Shown: positions 10,785 to 22,022 of the stretch, in pieces | Layout: every line of letters starts with the position of its first letter | Numbering within the stretch: the stretch's first letter is position 1 | Assembly (NCBI RefSeq): GCF_932294415.1 | Contig: NC_065542.1 | Span: 45,721,942 to 45,785,941 of the forward strand | Source: Quercus robur | Lineage: Eukaryota > Streptophyta > Magnoliopsida > Fagales > Fagaceae | Length of the DNA: 64,000 bases | Direction of reading: 5' to 3' | The notes under the pieces: generated by a model | Databases searched by the model: none | What the model saw: only the letters and a program-made list of their open reading frames with translations | What the model was told of the DNA's origin: nothing | Made by a program: the position numbers and the translations under genes

Positions 10785-11880
10785 GAAAGCATTTTAATAA
10801 AGAAACCGTAGTGAGTTTAGAAATTTAAAAAAAAAAATTATAATAACATCAAATTCCAAATCATAACTTTCTATTATACTGAATTTTGGCATAAAAATTT
10901 GAAACAAGCATTTTCTTTTAAACAAAATTGAAAATTGAAATCAATATCACACAACATAATGGAAAACATGGCTCTCTATATACTTGATTGCTTAACTTGA
11001 ATCACTTCTCTTCTTAACCAAATTCCCCCATTATTTTCTTCTTCTTTCCTCTGTTCACTGGAATGTTCAACATCATGATCTTTTTTTTGAGGGGATTCAA
11101 CATCTTGATCTTGGGCTAACCATTAGGAAAAACTTTTGTACACCATTTAACCATACTTTCCTCATTGATTGGCAATTTATTTTTGCTTTTTTGTCAAAAT
11201 CATAAATTTCTAATTTAAAGGCGAGTTACTTCCATTTAACTTCTTGTAAACATTATATCTAATTTCAATAGTTTATATATAACTAACCTTTAAACATGTG
11301 AGTACATACACTTATGCACATGCTCAAAAACTCTTCTTTTTCTTTCTTTTTTTCTAAAGATTAATAATTTTCAACCTGTAAGTTATCACATATATACAAA
11401 ATGAATACACAAATAAGTAAATTGCAACAATGTGCTAAAAAAGACTAAAATTCACACAGTAAAATAATCATAAAATTTGAGGCAACCACCCAAAAAAATT
11501 ATTTGATTCCATTTCTTTTATTTTTTTCTTTGTTTGACATATCTACCACTTTCTTCTCATAGAGTACCTTCCTTCTCTTTGTCAAAAGTTTGTGGTGGTT
11601 AACATTAAAAATTCTCACAATTTTTGTTGTTGTAATTTTTGTAACAAATGATTGGGGGAAGTTTTGAGAATAACACATACATAATAATTGATAAGCTACA
11701 ATTTTCCTAAAATTACAAATAGTTATTTTTATGGCTCATATATATATAGACACAAAATAGCCTCCTCACACGCACTTTGCACATGCGATGAGATTTTTAT
11801 TTTTTTAATTTTATTTTTGGTCTTGTGTCATAATTTTCCATTTATTTCAATTTTTAGATTATGACACAGCCAAAACAAAA

Positions 11881-11883
<3 letters not shown>

Positions 11884-11912
<29 letters not shown>
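11884..11912. repeat. Poly-A tract
   Basis: A homopolymer of about 29 A follows AACAAAAC-like sequence. The paralogous site at about 46644-46672 has a similar tract. Confidence 0.9.
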
Positions 11913-11914
<2 letters not shown>

Positions 11915-12224
11915 CTTAGGGCTGTCATTTAGAGAGATTAAATTGTTTAGATAAAATAAAATTAAAAAAAAAAACTATTTTTCAAGTTTTTTTTTTTTCC
12001 AAATTATGAGAATTTTTTTTTCAAGTTTTTTTTTTTTTTTTAACAAATTATGAGAATTTTTTTTTTTTTTAAAATACTTTGGATAAGTTTGTTTTAAAGA
12101 CATATATTAGTAGGAGAGTATTCTATTTTGTAAGTATTTTAAGTAGAGTTGGACATATATTTTTACCGGATTGTCCATAAGTTTTGTCCCTGTTAAATAG
12201 TCTAGGAGTATTTTTGAATAATCA

Positions 12225-12556
12225 CAAAAAAGTCCAATCTAAGAAAGGGAATTCTTTTATATATATATATAGGATAAGGTTCAAGTTATACTTGGTGTAA
12301 TTCTTGTAAAATTACACTTTTTTTATACTGTAGATTTCAAAAAGATCTATCGGTTAAAAAAAACATCATTAAATGTTATTGCTTTCAACTTTTGTCTCTC
12401 TCCTTATTTATTGTTTTTCACTTGATTAAAGGGCACTTGCCATTTTCAACAACCTACTTTTCAAATGATTCTTCCTAAAAAAGAAATTAAATAATTTGAA
12501 AAGATTTTTTATTATATGGCGGACAAACCAACAACCCTTTATAAGATCTCTCTCTC

Positions 12557-12590
<34 letters not shown>

Positions 12591-14505
12591 AAGAAAAGAT
12601 TTGTGTTGTTGTAATTCTTAGATTTGGGCTATATATGCAACCTTTTTAACAATATAAAAAAGAAAAATCCCCATGCAACTTGGGGATCTTAGATTTGGGC
12701 TAATCTTTTTGTAACTTGAAACTTGAAGGTCTAAACAATCTGTTTAGAATTTCATAGTTTAATACAGTATCCAGATTTTATAGCATATAGCATATATTAC
12801 TAGAACCACGAGCATAGAGTTTCGATCTTTAATTGTGTCTAATCTTCAATCAATGCCAGCAACATATATGAGTTTTTATCTTTAATGCTTTGTTTTTCAC
12901 ATATTTATTCGAGAATCACAACCACGAACACAGACCTATTGTTGGACCTTTCGATTTTTCCACAAATCAGTTCTTCTTTCTTGTTGAAATGAAAAACAGT
13001 AGATTACTTTTAAATTCAATTGTACATATGTATAAATTTTAGGCTAAAATGCAAAACTCACCTTCTAAGTTTCACAACTTTCCATTTCAGTCCTCTAAGT
13101 TTGTATTTTGTCATTTTAGTCCTCTAAGTTTCAATCCTCCTCAATTTAGCCCTCCATTAACATTCCATCCATTCTTGCTGTTAGTTTTGACCCTAATTTA
13201 AAATTTATTTTATTATTTATTTCTTAATTTAAAAAAAATTTAAGTAAAAAATCTAGGAATAAAAAATAGCAAACCATGAAAAAACCAGGAGACTAAAATT
13301 AACATAGCAAACTAAGATGAAGAAAGAGACACTGAAAGGGAGAAAGAGAGATCGGGAGATCGGGAGATCGAGAGGGAGAGGAAGATGAGGTATTTCGGCG
13401 GCTTAACTCCGGCCAATACTCGGCGACTCTAGGCCGGTATGACAGTGTAGGTAGTGGGTCACTATAATCAAGGCTTACTTAGGTTGTTGGCGGTGGTATG
13501 ATGTTGGCAACGGTGAGGTTGGGTCAAGTTTGAGATGCTTTTATCTTTCTTGTAAACTTCTGTTTGGTTTGGTTGTATTTGGTATGGTTGGATTTGTGGT
13601 TTTGGTTTGGGTGTGATATGAGTTAGTTTGCTGGGTAGTTTGTTGTGATTTTGGTGTGGTTTTTGGTTGATTATATAATGTCCTATTTTACAGTAAAGGA
13701 TTTGAAGAAGATGAAGAAGCGGTGGCATCGACATATTGGTGTACAAAAGGAAATGAGTTGCCCCGTCATACCGGCCTGGAGCTGCTGACTATTGGCCAGA
13801 GCCATCCCTCGATTTGTCTCTCATATCCCTCTCAATCTCTCGCTCTTCCTCTCGGTCTCTTGATCTCTCTTTCTCCCTCTTAGTCAGTTATCGATGGGTT
13901 AGGTTGGGTTTGTATTCATGTTCTTCTGGTTTGCTTTTTTTTTTTTTTCTTTTTTCTTTTTTTTTTTGAAGCCGTTCTAGTTTGCTATTTTAATTTATGG
14001 ATTTTTTAACATTTTTTTAAATTAAGAAATAAATATTAAATTAGGGTCAAAACTAACGGCAAGAATGGATGAAATGTTAATGGAGGATTGAATTGAGGAG
14101 GATTGAAACTTAGAGGACTAAAATGACAGAATACAAACTTAGAGGACTGAAATGAAAAGTTGTGAAACTTATAGGGTGAGTTTTGCATTTTAGCCTAAAT
14201 TTTATTTCTTGTAATATAATTTTATCATCAAATATCTATTTAATTTCTCTTTTAGGATGAATCATCTGAGAAGTAGGTTGTTGAAAATGACAAGTGCCCT
14301 TTAATCAAGGGAAAAACAATAAATAAGTAGAGAAAAAAAAAGTGGAAAGCTATAACATTTAATGATGTCTTTTTTAATTGTTAGATCTCTTAAAAATCTG
14401 TGGTGTAAAAAATGTTAACTGTACAAGAGTTACACTAAGTGTAACTTAAAACCATCTCATATATATATATATAAAAGAGGATTCCCCTTCTTGAATTGGA
14501 CTTTT
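12225..14505. mobile_element. Outer foldback element or inverted repeat hosting a nested MULE
   Basis: Arms of about 250-300 bp at roughly 12225-12520 and 14240-14505 are inverted copies; for example AGGGCACTTGCCATTTTCA on the left mirrors the right arm near 14285. The inner 1.15-kb element at 13042-14195 sits between them. The outer ends and target duplication are not clear, because A/T runs and TA repeats lie at both edges. A matching structure exists in alpha copy 2, near 47.0-49.3 kb. Probably a long-TIR, non-coding DNA element. Confidence 0.6.
13042..14195. mobile_element. Non-autonomous foldback MULE with 9-bp target duplication
   Basis: A 1154-bp element starts GGCTAAAATGCAAAACTC and ends with its inverse. 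The target duplication TAAATTTTA is a perfect 9 bp at 13033-13041 and 14196-14204, typical of Mutator-like elements. The inverted arms reach about 400 bp each and even mirror GTCATACCGGCC near the loop. The loop, about 13450-13750, is rich in TTGG repeats; its small open frame is not conserved in the paralogue and is not counted as a gene. Confidence 0.85.
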
Positions 14506-14867
14506 TTTATAATAAAAAAAGGCCTCATCTAATTTCTAATAACTTCTCTTAAAAATGTTTTAAAATAGAGTCAATAACGTCACACTATTACCAAAAAAAT
14601 CTCTTTATTGAACTGGACTTTTATGTGATTCAAAAAATACCCTTATTAATAAATAGTGACTTCTTCTTAGAGAAAAGATCAACAATGTCAAATAACAAAT
14701 CGTTTTGAATTCAAAAAAATGAACTCCTAAAATTTAGGTTTCTTTTCCCTCAAGTTCATCTTAGATTTTCCTTTCTTAAAAAAAAACAAGTTCATCTTAG
14801 TTTTCCTAAAATTTAGTTTTCTTTATTCCTTTTTTTATCCAAATAAAACACTTCCACATTGATTCTT

Positions 14868-16452
14868 GGCGTAAATAAACTTGTTCCCTATATTTTTAGG
14901 TTATTTCTATTTTGGTTCTTACATTTACATTTTACCACTTTTAGTCCTTAAAATGAAAAACACATTCCATTTTGGTCCTTACCATCACTCACTTAACGGA
15001 AATATCCTACGTGGCAAACGGAGTGCACTATTGATGCTAATGTGGCAAATCAAATAATATTAAAAATGCCACATCAACATCTAATTAAAAAAAAAAAATT
15101 ATCAATTTTTACCCCCCCCCCCCCCCCAAAAAAACCAGCAGAATTAAAATTCAAAAAAAACATAAAAATTTAGATCTAGATTCATCTTCAACAAGAACAC
15201 AATAAACAGAAACATAAATTTTAAATATAACAACACACACCCAAAATTTCTAGCATTTTCTTGCCATTTCTTGTCAACCAAACACATAAACATAAACACA
15301 AAAACACACACAAACCCCGGCAATCAATGGACTCAAGGTAGTGAAGAACTCCATCCTTGAACTCTGATTGGTTTTGAGGAAAATTAAGATACTCTTATCC
15401 ATTTTCTTGGCAACCAAACAAAATTTTCAGTTTCACAAAAAAAAATTCCAAAGTTGACAACCAACCAAATTTTTGATGTCAATCCTAAGATCTAAACTTT
15501 TTTCACAAACCCAACTAATCCCCTTATACACAAACCCAACAAATTCTCTATCACAAACCCAAAAATTTCTTTCACAAACCCGTATTATCCATTTTCAAAT
15601 TTATCAAAAATCCATGACAAATGCAGCAAATTCAACCTAGATAAAGAGAGAGAGAGATGAGAAAGTGAGGAGGGAGAGGGGTTTTAGATCTAACTGGAAA
15701 CCCATATGATGGCGCTAGCGGCGGCAACCTGCCACCTCACCATGCTTCCTAACCTCACCCTCACACTCACTCCCACTCTCACCACTAGCACTAGCAAATG
15801 ATTCTCGGTAATTACAGTGGCGGCGACAACGAAGTCGAAGTCGAAGTCAAGACGAGCCAAGATGTGTGTCCAAGACAAGAGCTGAGAGATGAGGGTCTAA
15901 GCCGGAGTTGAACAAGCACTTGTGGAAGTAGATTTCATCAAAGACGAGAGAAATGGAGGAACTTGCTTAAAGAGTTCAAGAAGGCTAAGCACCAAGATAG
16001 AGGGAGAAAGAAGAAAAAGAGGAACAAAGAAAGAAGACAAAAGAAAGAATTGGAGACGGTGAAACTAAGAGAAATATTTGGGGGAGAAGAAGAAAAAGAA
16101 ACTAAGCACAAACATAACAGATCTAAACTCCACCATTTTTTTTTTAATTATGTTTTTTTGTTTTTTATAATTTTTATAATTTTTAAAATTGATAAATTTA
16201 TTTTTTTAAGTTAGATGTTGATGTGGATGCTAATGTAGCATTTTTTAATATTATTTTAATGGACATGTCAGCATTTACTGTGGCAATAGTGCACTTTGTT
16301 TGCCACGTAGGATATTTCTGTTAAATGAGTGACGGTAAGGACCAAAATAAAACGCGTTTTTAGTTTTAGAGACTAAAAGTGGTAAAATAGAAATGTAAGG
16401 ACCAAAATAGAAATTATCCCAAAAATGTAGGGACCAAAAGTGCATTTACGCC
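14868..16452. mobile_element. Non-autonomous MULE with about 250-bp TIRs
   Basis: The 1585-bp element has terminal inverted repeats that start GGCGTAAAT and include TTGGTCCTTAC and CCTACGTGGCAAAC on both arms. The target duplication is TTGATTCTT at 14859-14867 against TTGATTCTA at 16453-16461, 8 of 9 matching. Its interior has a C-run at about 15113, a purine-rich tract near 15640, and a GC-rich patch at 15700-15860 that might be captured host sequence. No transposase is present. Confidence 0.85.
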
Positions 16453-16461
16453 TTGATTCTA

Positions 16462-17675
16462 TTTTTTTCCCCCCTAAAATTTAGACTTTTGTTTTCCTTT
16501 TTAATCCAAAAATAAAATCCCTCCAATTTAAAAAATAAAATAAAATAAAACTACTCAATTTAAAAAAAAAAAAATACTTATCCTTATCCCTTTTTATTTT
16601 TTTTATTTTTTTAAAGAATCTAATTGCAATTTGAAAACCAATAAGAGAGTGGTCATGTTTTGTAGGCAATGTTTTAGTGGAGTTAAAAAATATAATTTTA
16701 CTAGGTTGTCTTAAAATTTTGTTAGGGTGTAAGGATATTTTTGAACTATAGAAAAGTCAATCATAAATAGGAGAAGTCTTATAAATAGTAATATAGAATA
16801 AATACAATCAAGATTTACATTTATCCTTAAAAAATTCATGATTTGCATAAATTACTAACTAAATACTTGTTATATATTAAAATAGAATGTCAAAAAACTC
16901 TCTGTCTCTCTCTCTCTCTCTTCCACAAAAAGGGGAAGGATTGCGATGAAGAAGAATAGATAGATCTAATCAAATTAGGATAGTTTTCAGCATGTATATA
17001 GTTGGAAATGTCCCACCAAAACAATCCAAGTAGCCAATTGAAATGTGATTATAAAAAATAAATAAAAATTTGAGATAGTTACAATATATTGCTAACCCCA
17101 CAGCTTGAACATTTTTTTTTTAAAACTAAAAAAACTAAAAACAGGTACAACATGTCTTAATAAAGATGTTGTATAACCAATTAATTTTATAAACTAGTTA
17201 TATAACTTGTAGACCTAGTTTTTAGTAGCGTAACCATGTGTAAACTACCATATTTACATACCCAATACCAAACAAAACCTCCAATTATTATTAAATATAA
17301 TATATAAATACATAAATTCTAAGCTAATTACTCAAAACTCAAACCATCATTTTTGAATCTAAATATAGAACTTATAATAAAAAATACTATTATATCTTAT
17401 ATTATAATATATTATGTAATGTAATAGACAATAGACATTCAACAAGCATATATTATTTCATCAATATATAGATATATAGATATATAGATATATTATATTA
17501 TTATTTAGGATGGTCAGAGTTGTCAGACAAGCTTGGCAATTGTATTGCATCCAAACAAACACATATATTTGCAACTATTATGATTCGTGAAGTACTAGAA
17601 GTCTAGAAAGACATCTATCTATTACATCAAAAAAAAAAAAAAAAAAAGTCTTGAAAGACTAACATTTAACCTATT
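16462..17675. other. AT-rich spacer
   Basis: No gene or clear element is seen. It has a CT repeat near 16902-16921, a short GATATATA tandem near 17467-17490 and a poly-A run near 17631. It has no counterpart elsewhere in the window. Confidence 0.5.
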
Positions 17676-17697
17676 TCATAAATAGAGTCACCAAATG

Positions 17698-17809
17698 CTT
17701 TTTTTTTTTTTCCTAATAAATCGATAATTGGGGGGATGGAGGAATTTGAACCCTAAATATCTTCGTTGGAAACACCAAATGGTGCTAGTTGAGTTACAAG
17801 GCTCTTGGT
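17698..17809 (-). mobile_element. tRNA-derived SINE, copy 1
   Basis: On the minus strand there is a box A-like TAGCTCAACTAGC (here with a change), a box B-like GTTCAAATCC, and a 3' A tail seen as the T-run at 17699-17711. Flanking GAGTCACCAAAT and GAGTCACTAATT form a slightly decayed 12-bp target duplication. The same insertion is present in both other R1 copies, so it is older than the duplication. Confidence 0.75.
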
Positions 17810-18642
17810 GAGTCACTAATTATATATAACATTTTTTTGAATTGTTGCGGGTAACCTTTTCCTATCCATTTTATGAAATTTCATATTTGAATACTTCTTG
17901 AGCTTCGAGCCTAGAAATTGATATCTAATTGTTCCAACTTCAATTTATATTTTTATTCTCTTTTTTTAATCTTATTGCCAGAATTTCTGTTTCTATGCTA
18001 AATGTAAGTCCTCACCACATCAAGTTGTATTAGAGCAAAAGATCCTAGATCTAAGCCAAAAAATTCATATCTGAGTCAAAGGTGGTAGAGATCATGAGGG
18101 TAGAGGAAATCAAAGATAGTTGAAACAAAAATAATGAGATGAGGCGTATTATTGAAGATTTATTGCTAGCTGTTCTTTTCAGCAATGGGAACCAGTGGGA
18201 GACTCATATGAAGATTTTGGAAGGAAACTAAAACCCCTTGGACATATTGGAAAGTGGTCATGAGGATGAGAATGATGATACAGAAGATGAAAACTCCTTT
18301 CATGATACCAGATAGAGCATGCAGCATGAGGTAGGTTGGAAGATCAGTTGGTGTGTGTAGTTGAATTGAAGGATGAAAATTTTGAAAGAGTTTGCGTCAC
18401 AAACTGGGATTCTCTTTATGATGGTTTAGGGGTGAGTAATTAATACAAATTAAAGAAATTATTTTATTAAAGTAATGCACATCAAGATTTCGATGCAAGT
18501 CCTATGAGTGTTCTTTTGGACACGAAAGATTTGCATACACACAATTTGCAAAACCTAGTACTGTTCGATGGAATTCAAAATTGAAAAATTTTAGTGAAGA
18601 TGGATACTTTTACTTGGAATGATCTGATGTTTAATCATTTTT

Positions 18643-20092
18643 TTTTTTATTGGATAGATAACGAAAATTTTTATTAATAAACAAAATAGCCAACCCAAGT
18701 ACATTGGGGATGTACTTTGGGGGCAAAAATCAAGAACCCAAATTACAATAATCAAGTAAAAGAGGAAGAGAAAAACAAGAAAAACGTGACAGAGCCACAC
18801 TCCAAACAAGGAGAGTGTGTAAGAAAAAAGACTTATTCTCTAGCAAGGACCATTTACATCCCTCAAAACAGCGAGCATTTCTTTCCCTCCAAATACACCA
18901 CATCAAGCAATGCGGCAAAAGTCTCCAAAAAACTATATTGTGATGTCGCCTAAATTTACCTTGCCAAGATTCAAACAACTCAATAACCTTAAGTGACATA
19001 ACCCAATGCAGCCCAAACAAACAAAGTACCAATGACCACAACTCCCTAGCTAAGGGACAATGAAGTAGAAGATGATCCACCTACTCCACACCTTTTACAC
19101 ATGTAAAACCAAAAAAGAACAACAATACGCCTTTTGCGAAGGTTATCAGTTGTAAGAAGCTGACCATGAGAAGAAAGCCACCCTTCGGGGAACCTTTGAG
19201 TGCCACACCAACCTCCAAGGGAAAGAAAGGGAAGGAGGGTAGAAGGAAACATAAAAACTACTAACCTCAAACCCTCTACTCCTAGCTAGCTTCCAACAAA
19301 CCTTATCAGGGCCAACCCATTGCACTATCGAAGAGTAAACAATGTCCATGAACCAATCAAAAGATTCTTCCTCCCAATCTTGTGGTGAACGATGAAAAAG
19401 AAAACTCCAATGCAGCTGCCCACCAAACCAGCCCATAACCTCCGCCATTGATGAATCATTTGCTCTGCTAAAACCGTAAAGTTTTGGAAAAGCCTCTTTG
19501 AGGGAACAATCCCCACACCACACGTGCTTCCAAAACTTCACTCTAGTACCATCACCCACATCATATTGTAACAGTTTAGAGAAGTTCAACCAACCACTTC
19601 TAATAAACCTCTAGAGGCTAACACCATACGAACTAGTCACCGTTTTTCGTGCACCAACCACCCTAAACATTCCCATATTTTGCCTCTATGACCCTCCTCC
19701 ATAGCGCATCTACCTCTAAACCATACCTCCACAACCACTTGCCCAACAAAGCAGTGTTAAAACTTCTCAATCGTCTGATACCTAGCCCCCCAACCCGCAT
19801 TGGCTTGCAAACCTTAGCCCAATTCACCAAGTGAAATTTAGAATCATCATTACTACCACTCCAAAGAAAATTTCTTTGGAGTTTCTCCACAGGATTAGCA
19901 ACCTTCCTAGGTATAGGAATAATGGAAAGGAAATAAGTAGGTAAGGAGGATAAGACACTTTTAATAAGAATGACCCTACCTCCCTTAGATAAATAAAGCC
20001 TCTTCCAACCTGCTAATCTTTGTTCCATCTTCTCTAAAATAAGATTCCATATTGATACCTCCTTGAATTTGGCGCCCAAAGGAAGTCCCAAA
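18643..20092 (-). mobile_element. 5'-truncated L1-like LINE
   Basis: Minus-strand reading gives the end of a plant LINE ORF2. First comes a segment after the RT core ([12 protein letters not shown], then LPTYFLSI) at 20091-19663. A reverse-transcriptase zinc-binding C-terminus follows at 19589-18730, with the ending CLMWCIWRERNARCFEG. Frames shift between pieces, so it is dead. The A tail is the T-run at 18637-18648. It is inserted in R1 copy 1 only; the sites at about 44350 and 53660 are empty. Confidence 0.88.
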
Positions 20093-20404
20093 CAGCATTA
20101 TGCCAATTTTTCTATTGGCATAATGTTGAATCATGATAATCTTCCTTTTTATGAAGATAAAGATACAAGATTTGATTGTGTTTAGGAAGAATTTATGGAG
20201 CAAGAGCTGCAAAACACAATTCGACAAGCTCTAAGAGATACATGGATGGGGTTAAGCCAATTTTAGAACAAAGTTGTATGGTGTTAGATGACGGTACTTT
20301 GTTCTATGTGACTTGTTCATGTTACAAATTGAAGAAATGTCCCAAACCTTGTTAAGCAGAAGTTCTTATTGGCATATTAAGGCTAAGTAGCTATTTCTTG
20401 ATGC

Positions 20405-20432
20405 TTTTTTTTTTTTTTTTTTTTGATAAGTA
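20405..20432 (-). mobile_element. Very short LINE tail insertion, 28 bp
   Basis: A T-run ending GATAAGTA is flanked by a perfect 14-bp direct repeat, CTATTTCTTGATGC, at 20391-20404 and 20433-20446. Read on the minus strand it is TACTTATC plus an A tail, the same 3' end as the larger LINE at 27748. It looks like an extreme 5'-truncated retrotransposition product. Confidence 0.75.
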
Positions 20433-20693
20433 CTATTTCTTGATGCATTTAAGAAGACAAAGAATGAAAAGATAGAAAATATTATTTGGAACTCCGATAA
20501 ATTGTAGAGAATTGAAGCCCAACTAAGGATGAATTTTCTCCAATGAAAATTTAAGCCCCCCCAAAAAAAGGCCCATCAATCCATTCTCTTTTATTTCTAT
20601 ATTTCATGTTTCATTTATTATTATGTCTCGAGTATTTCAAAAGGTCATTTGACTAGCATGTGACTTTTAATGAAGTTGGTAGGTTAAGATTTA

Positions 20694-20884
20694 TTTATTT
20701 ATTTTTGATAAGTAACAAAACTTTATTGATTAAAAAAAGAAAAGAAAACCCAGGTACACTGGTGGTGTATTTGAGTAGCAGTACATCAAACACTCAAATT
20801 ACAAAACTCTAACATATCTAATAAATTAGAACAGGGAAAAGAGTTAAAAGCAGCACTCCAATCCAGAAGAGAGTAAAGAAGAAG
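20694..20884 (-). mobile_element. LINE 3' end fragment
   Basis: On the minus strand it ends ...TTACTTATCAAAAATAAATAAAT and matches the general 3' region of the other LINEs here. A short target duplication AGATTTA lies at 20687-20693 and 20885-20891. Surrounding sequence at about 20530-20690 weakly resembles the left part of R1 (compare 43255-43365). Confidence 0.65.
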
Positions 20885-21084
20885 AGATTTAATTGTTATA
20901 TATAAGATGAAAGATTAGAATTCTAGAATTGCTGAAGGCTTTCATACATAGAATTTTTTAAATTGTGGGCATCCTTTTTGTATAGCCTTCAAGAAATTTC
21001 AGATTTGATCTCTTTCCACATTTTGTGATGACTTGGGAGTTGTTTATGATATTATGCTTCTTTGGTGTCTCCTAGGTAATGCTT

Positions 21085-21580
21085 TATTTTGTGATGGGGG
21101 GTTTATCATGTTGTACAAGGCTCTTTGGCAAGAGAAGTAATGAGAGGATTTGGAAAGTGGTTCCTCTGTGTCTAATGTGGTGTCTTTTGAGAAAAAGGAA
21201 TGCATGTTACTTTGAGGGGCCAAAGTGCCGAAGTTCATGGACTCCCTTGAGATTATGCTTTGCATTTGAAGACCTTATTTGAATGGACTATGACATCTCC
21301 TATCTCTTCTATAGCATGCTTTTGAAGACTTTTTTTACCCCTCCTTTTTTTGTTCTTTGCTCCTACATCTCATGTAATTGGGTTGCTGCCCTTTGCTTCG
21401 TTTTTTATTTTATTTTTTGCAATGATTTCTTTGCTTAGAGATCCAACCTCATTCCTATTATCCTTTTTCTTTGCCTTATTCTTATTGGAATTTCTTCTTA
21501 AACCCTTCTACTACGCTAGATCTATGTTCTCCTCACCGCATCAAAGTTCATATTACTGATCTGGTAAATTATTAGTGTTT
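21085..21580 (+). mobile_element. LINE C-terminal fragment, plus strand
   Basis: A plus-strand frame reads IWKVVPLCLMWCLLRKRNA, the same zinc-binding C-terminal block as in the LINEs at 18.7 and 27.9 kb but in the opposite orientation. The rest is a T-rich 3' region. No tail or target duplication is obvious. It lies where the ALE2-like pseudogene loses its kinase half. Confidence 0.65.
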
Positions 21581-22022
21581 GAAAGAGTTTTCCTCTTTAC
21601 TTCAGACATTATTAACAAAAAAAATAAGAACATTATCATCAAATTTTTTAGCAGAAGGATGACTCAAAACAAATGGAATATCTAGGAAATATAATGCAAA
21701 TGTGGAATTAAATCATGACCACAAGCCACAAGATCAACATCAATACTTTTGAGTAATAATTCACCAGGCATGACTAGATTTTGTGCAACCAAAAATGACA
21801 AATTATGATAGAACATTCATGATATTTTATTTATATATAATAATTAGGCACTAGGCAGGCATATAAAATAAATGGTGGCTGCAAAGGAACCAAACTTTTC
21901 AAGCTAGGGAGGACTAACACATATACAGTCATGATGGAGCATCGTTCACCATAAAAAGTTCAAAAACATTTGATGACATTGCATTTGAGTAAAAGCATCT
22001 ACATAGTAATTCATAAACTTAC
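21581..22022. other. Spacer at the truncated end of the ALE2-like pseudogene
   Basis: This is AT-rich sequence just past the last recognisable exon on the minus strand. The next exon of an ALE2-type gene should carry the kinase start; nothing like it is found here. Confidence 0.5.

Larger units (their letters stand above)
10785..15860. repeat. Segment alpha, copy 1, right part
   Basis: The sequence runs parallel to 45531-50618 with small indels and scattered substitutions. From 10785 to 12224 it is AT-rich spacer with no gene visible. Beyond that it holds the foldback elements listed separately. Parallel alignment ends inside the second MULE element, because copy 2 is fused to kinase sequence there. 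Confidence 0.9.
17676..20339 (+). repeat. Segment R1, copy 1, interrupted by a LINE
   Basis: Without the LINE at about 18643-20092, this is a roughly 1.2-kb segment matching 43372-44575 and 52677-53880 at about 95 percent by eye. It holds a SINE at its left end. Short coding-like stretches exist, such as NQWETHMKILEG in plus frame, but stops interrupt every frame. I do not recognise the source gene or element. Confidence 0.75.

Noticed and set aside
13468-13746. 92-codon minus-strand frame in the foldback MULE loop
   Set aside because: Truncated in the paralogue and made of simple TTGG-derived residues.
17698-17809. Possible tRNA gene
   Set aside because: Box A- and B-like words are present but there is no tRNA cloverleaf end, and it has an A tail and target duplication; called a SINE.
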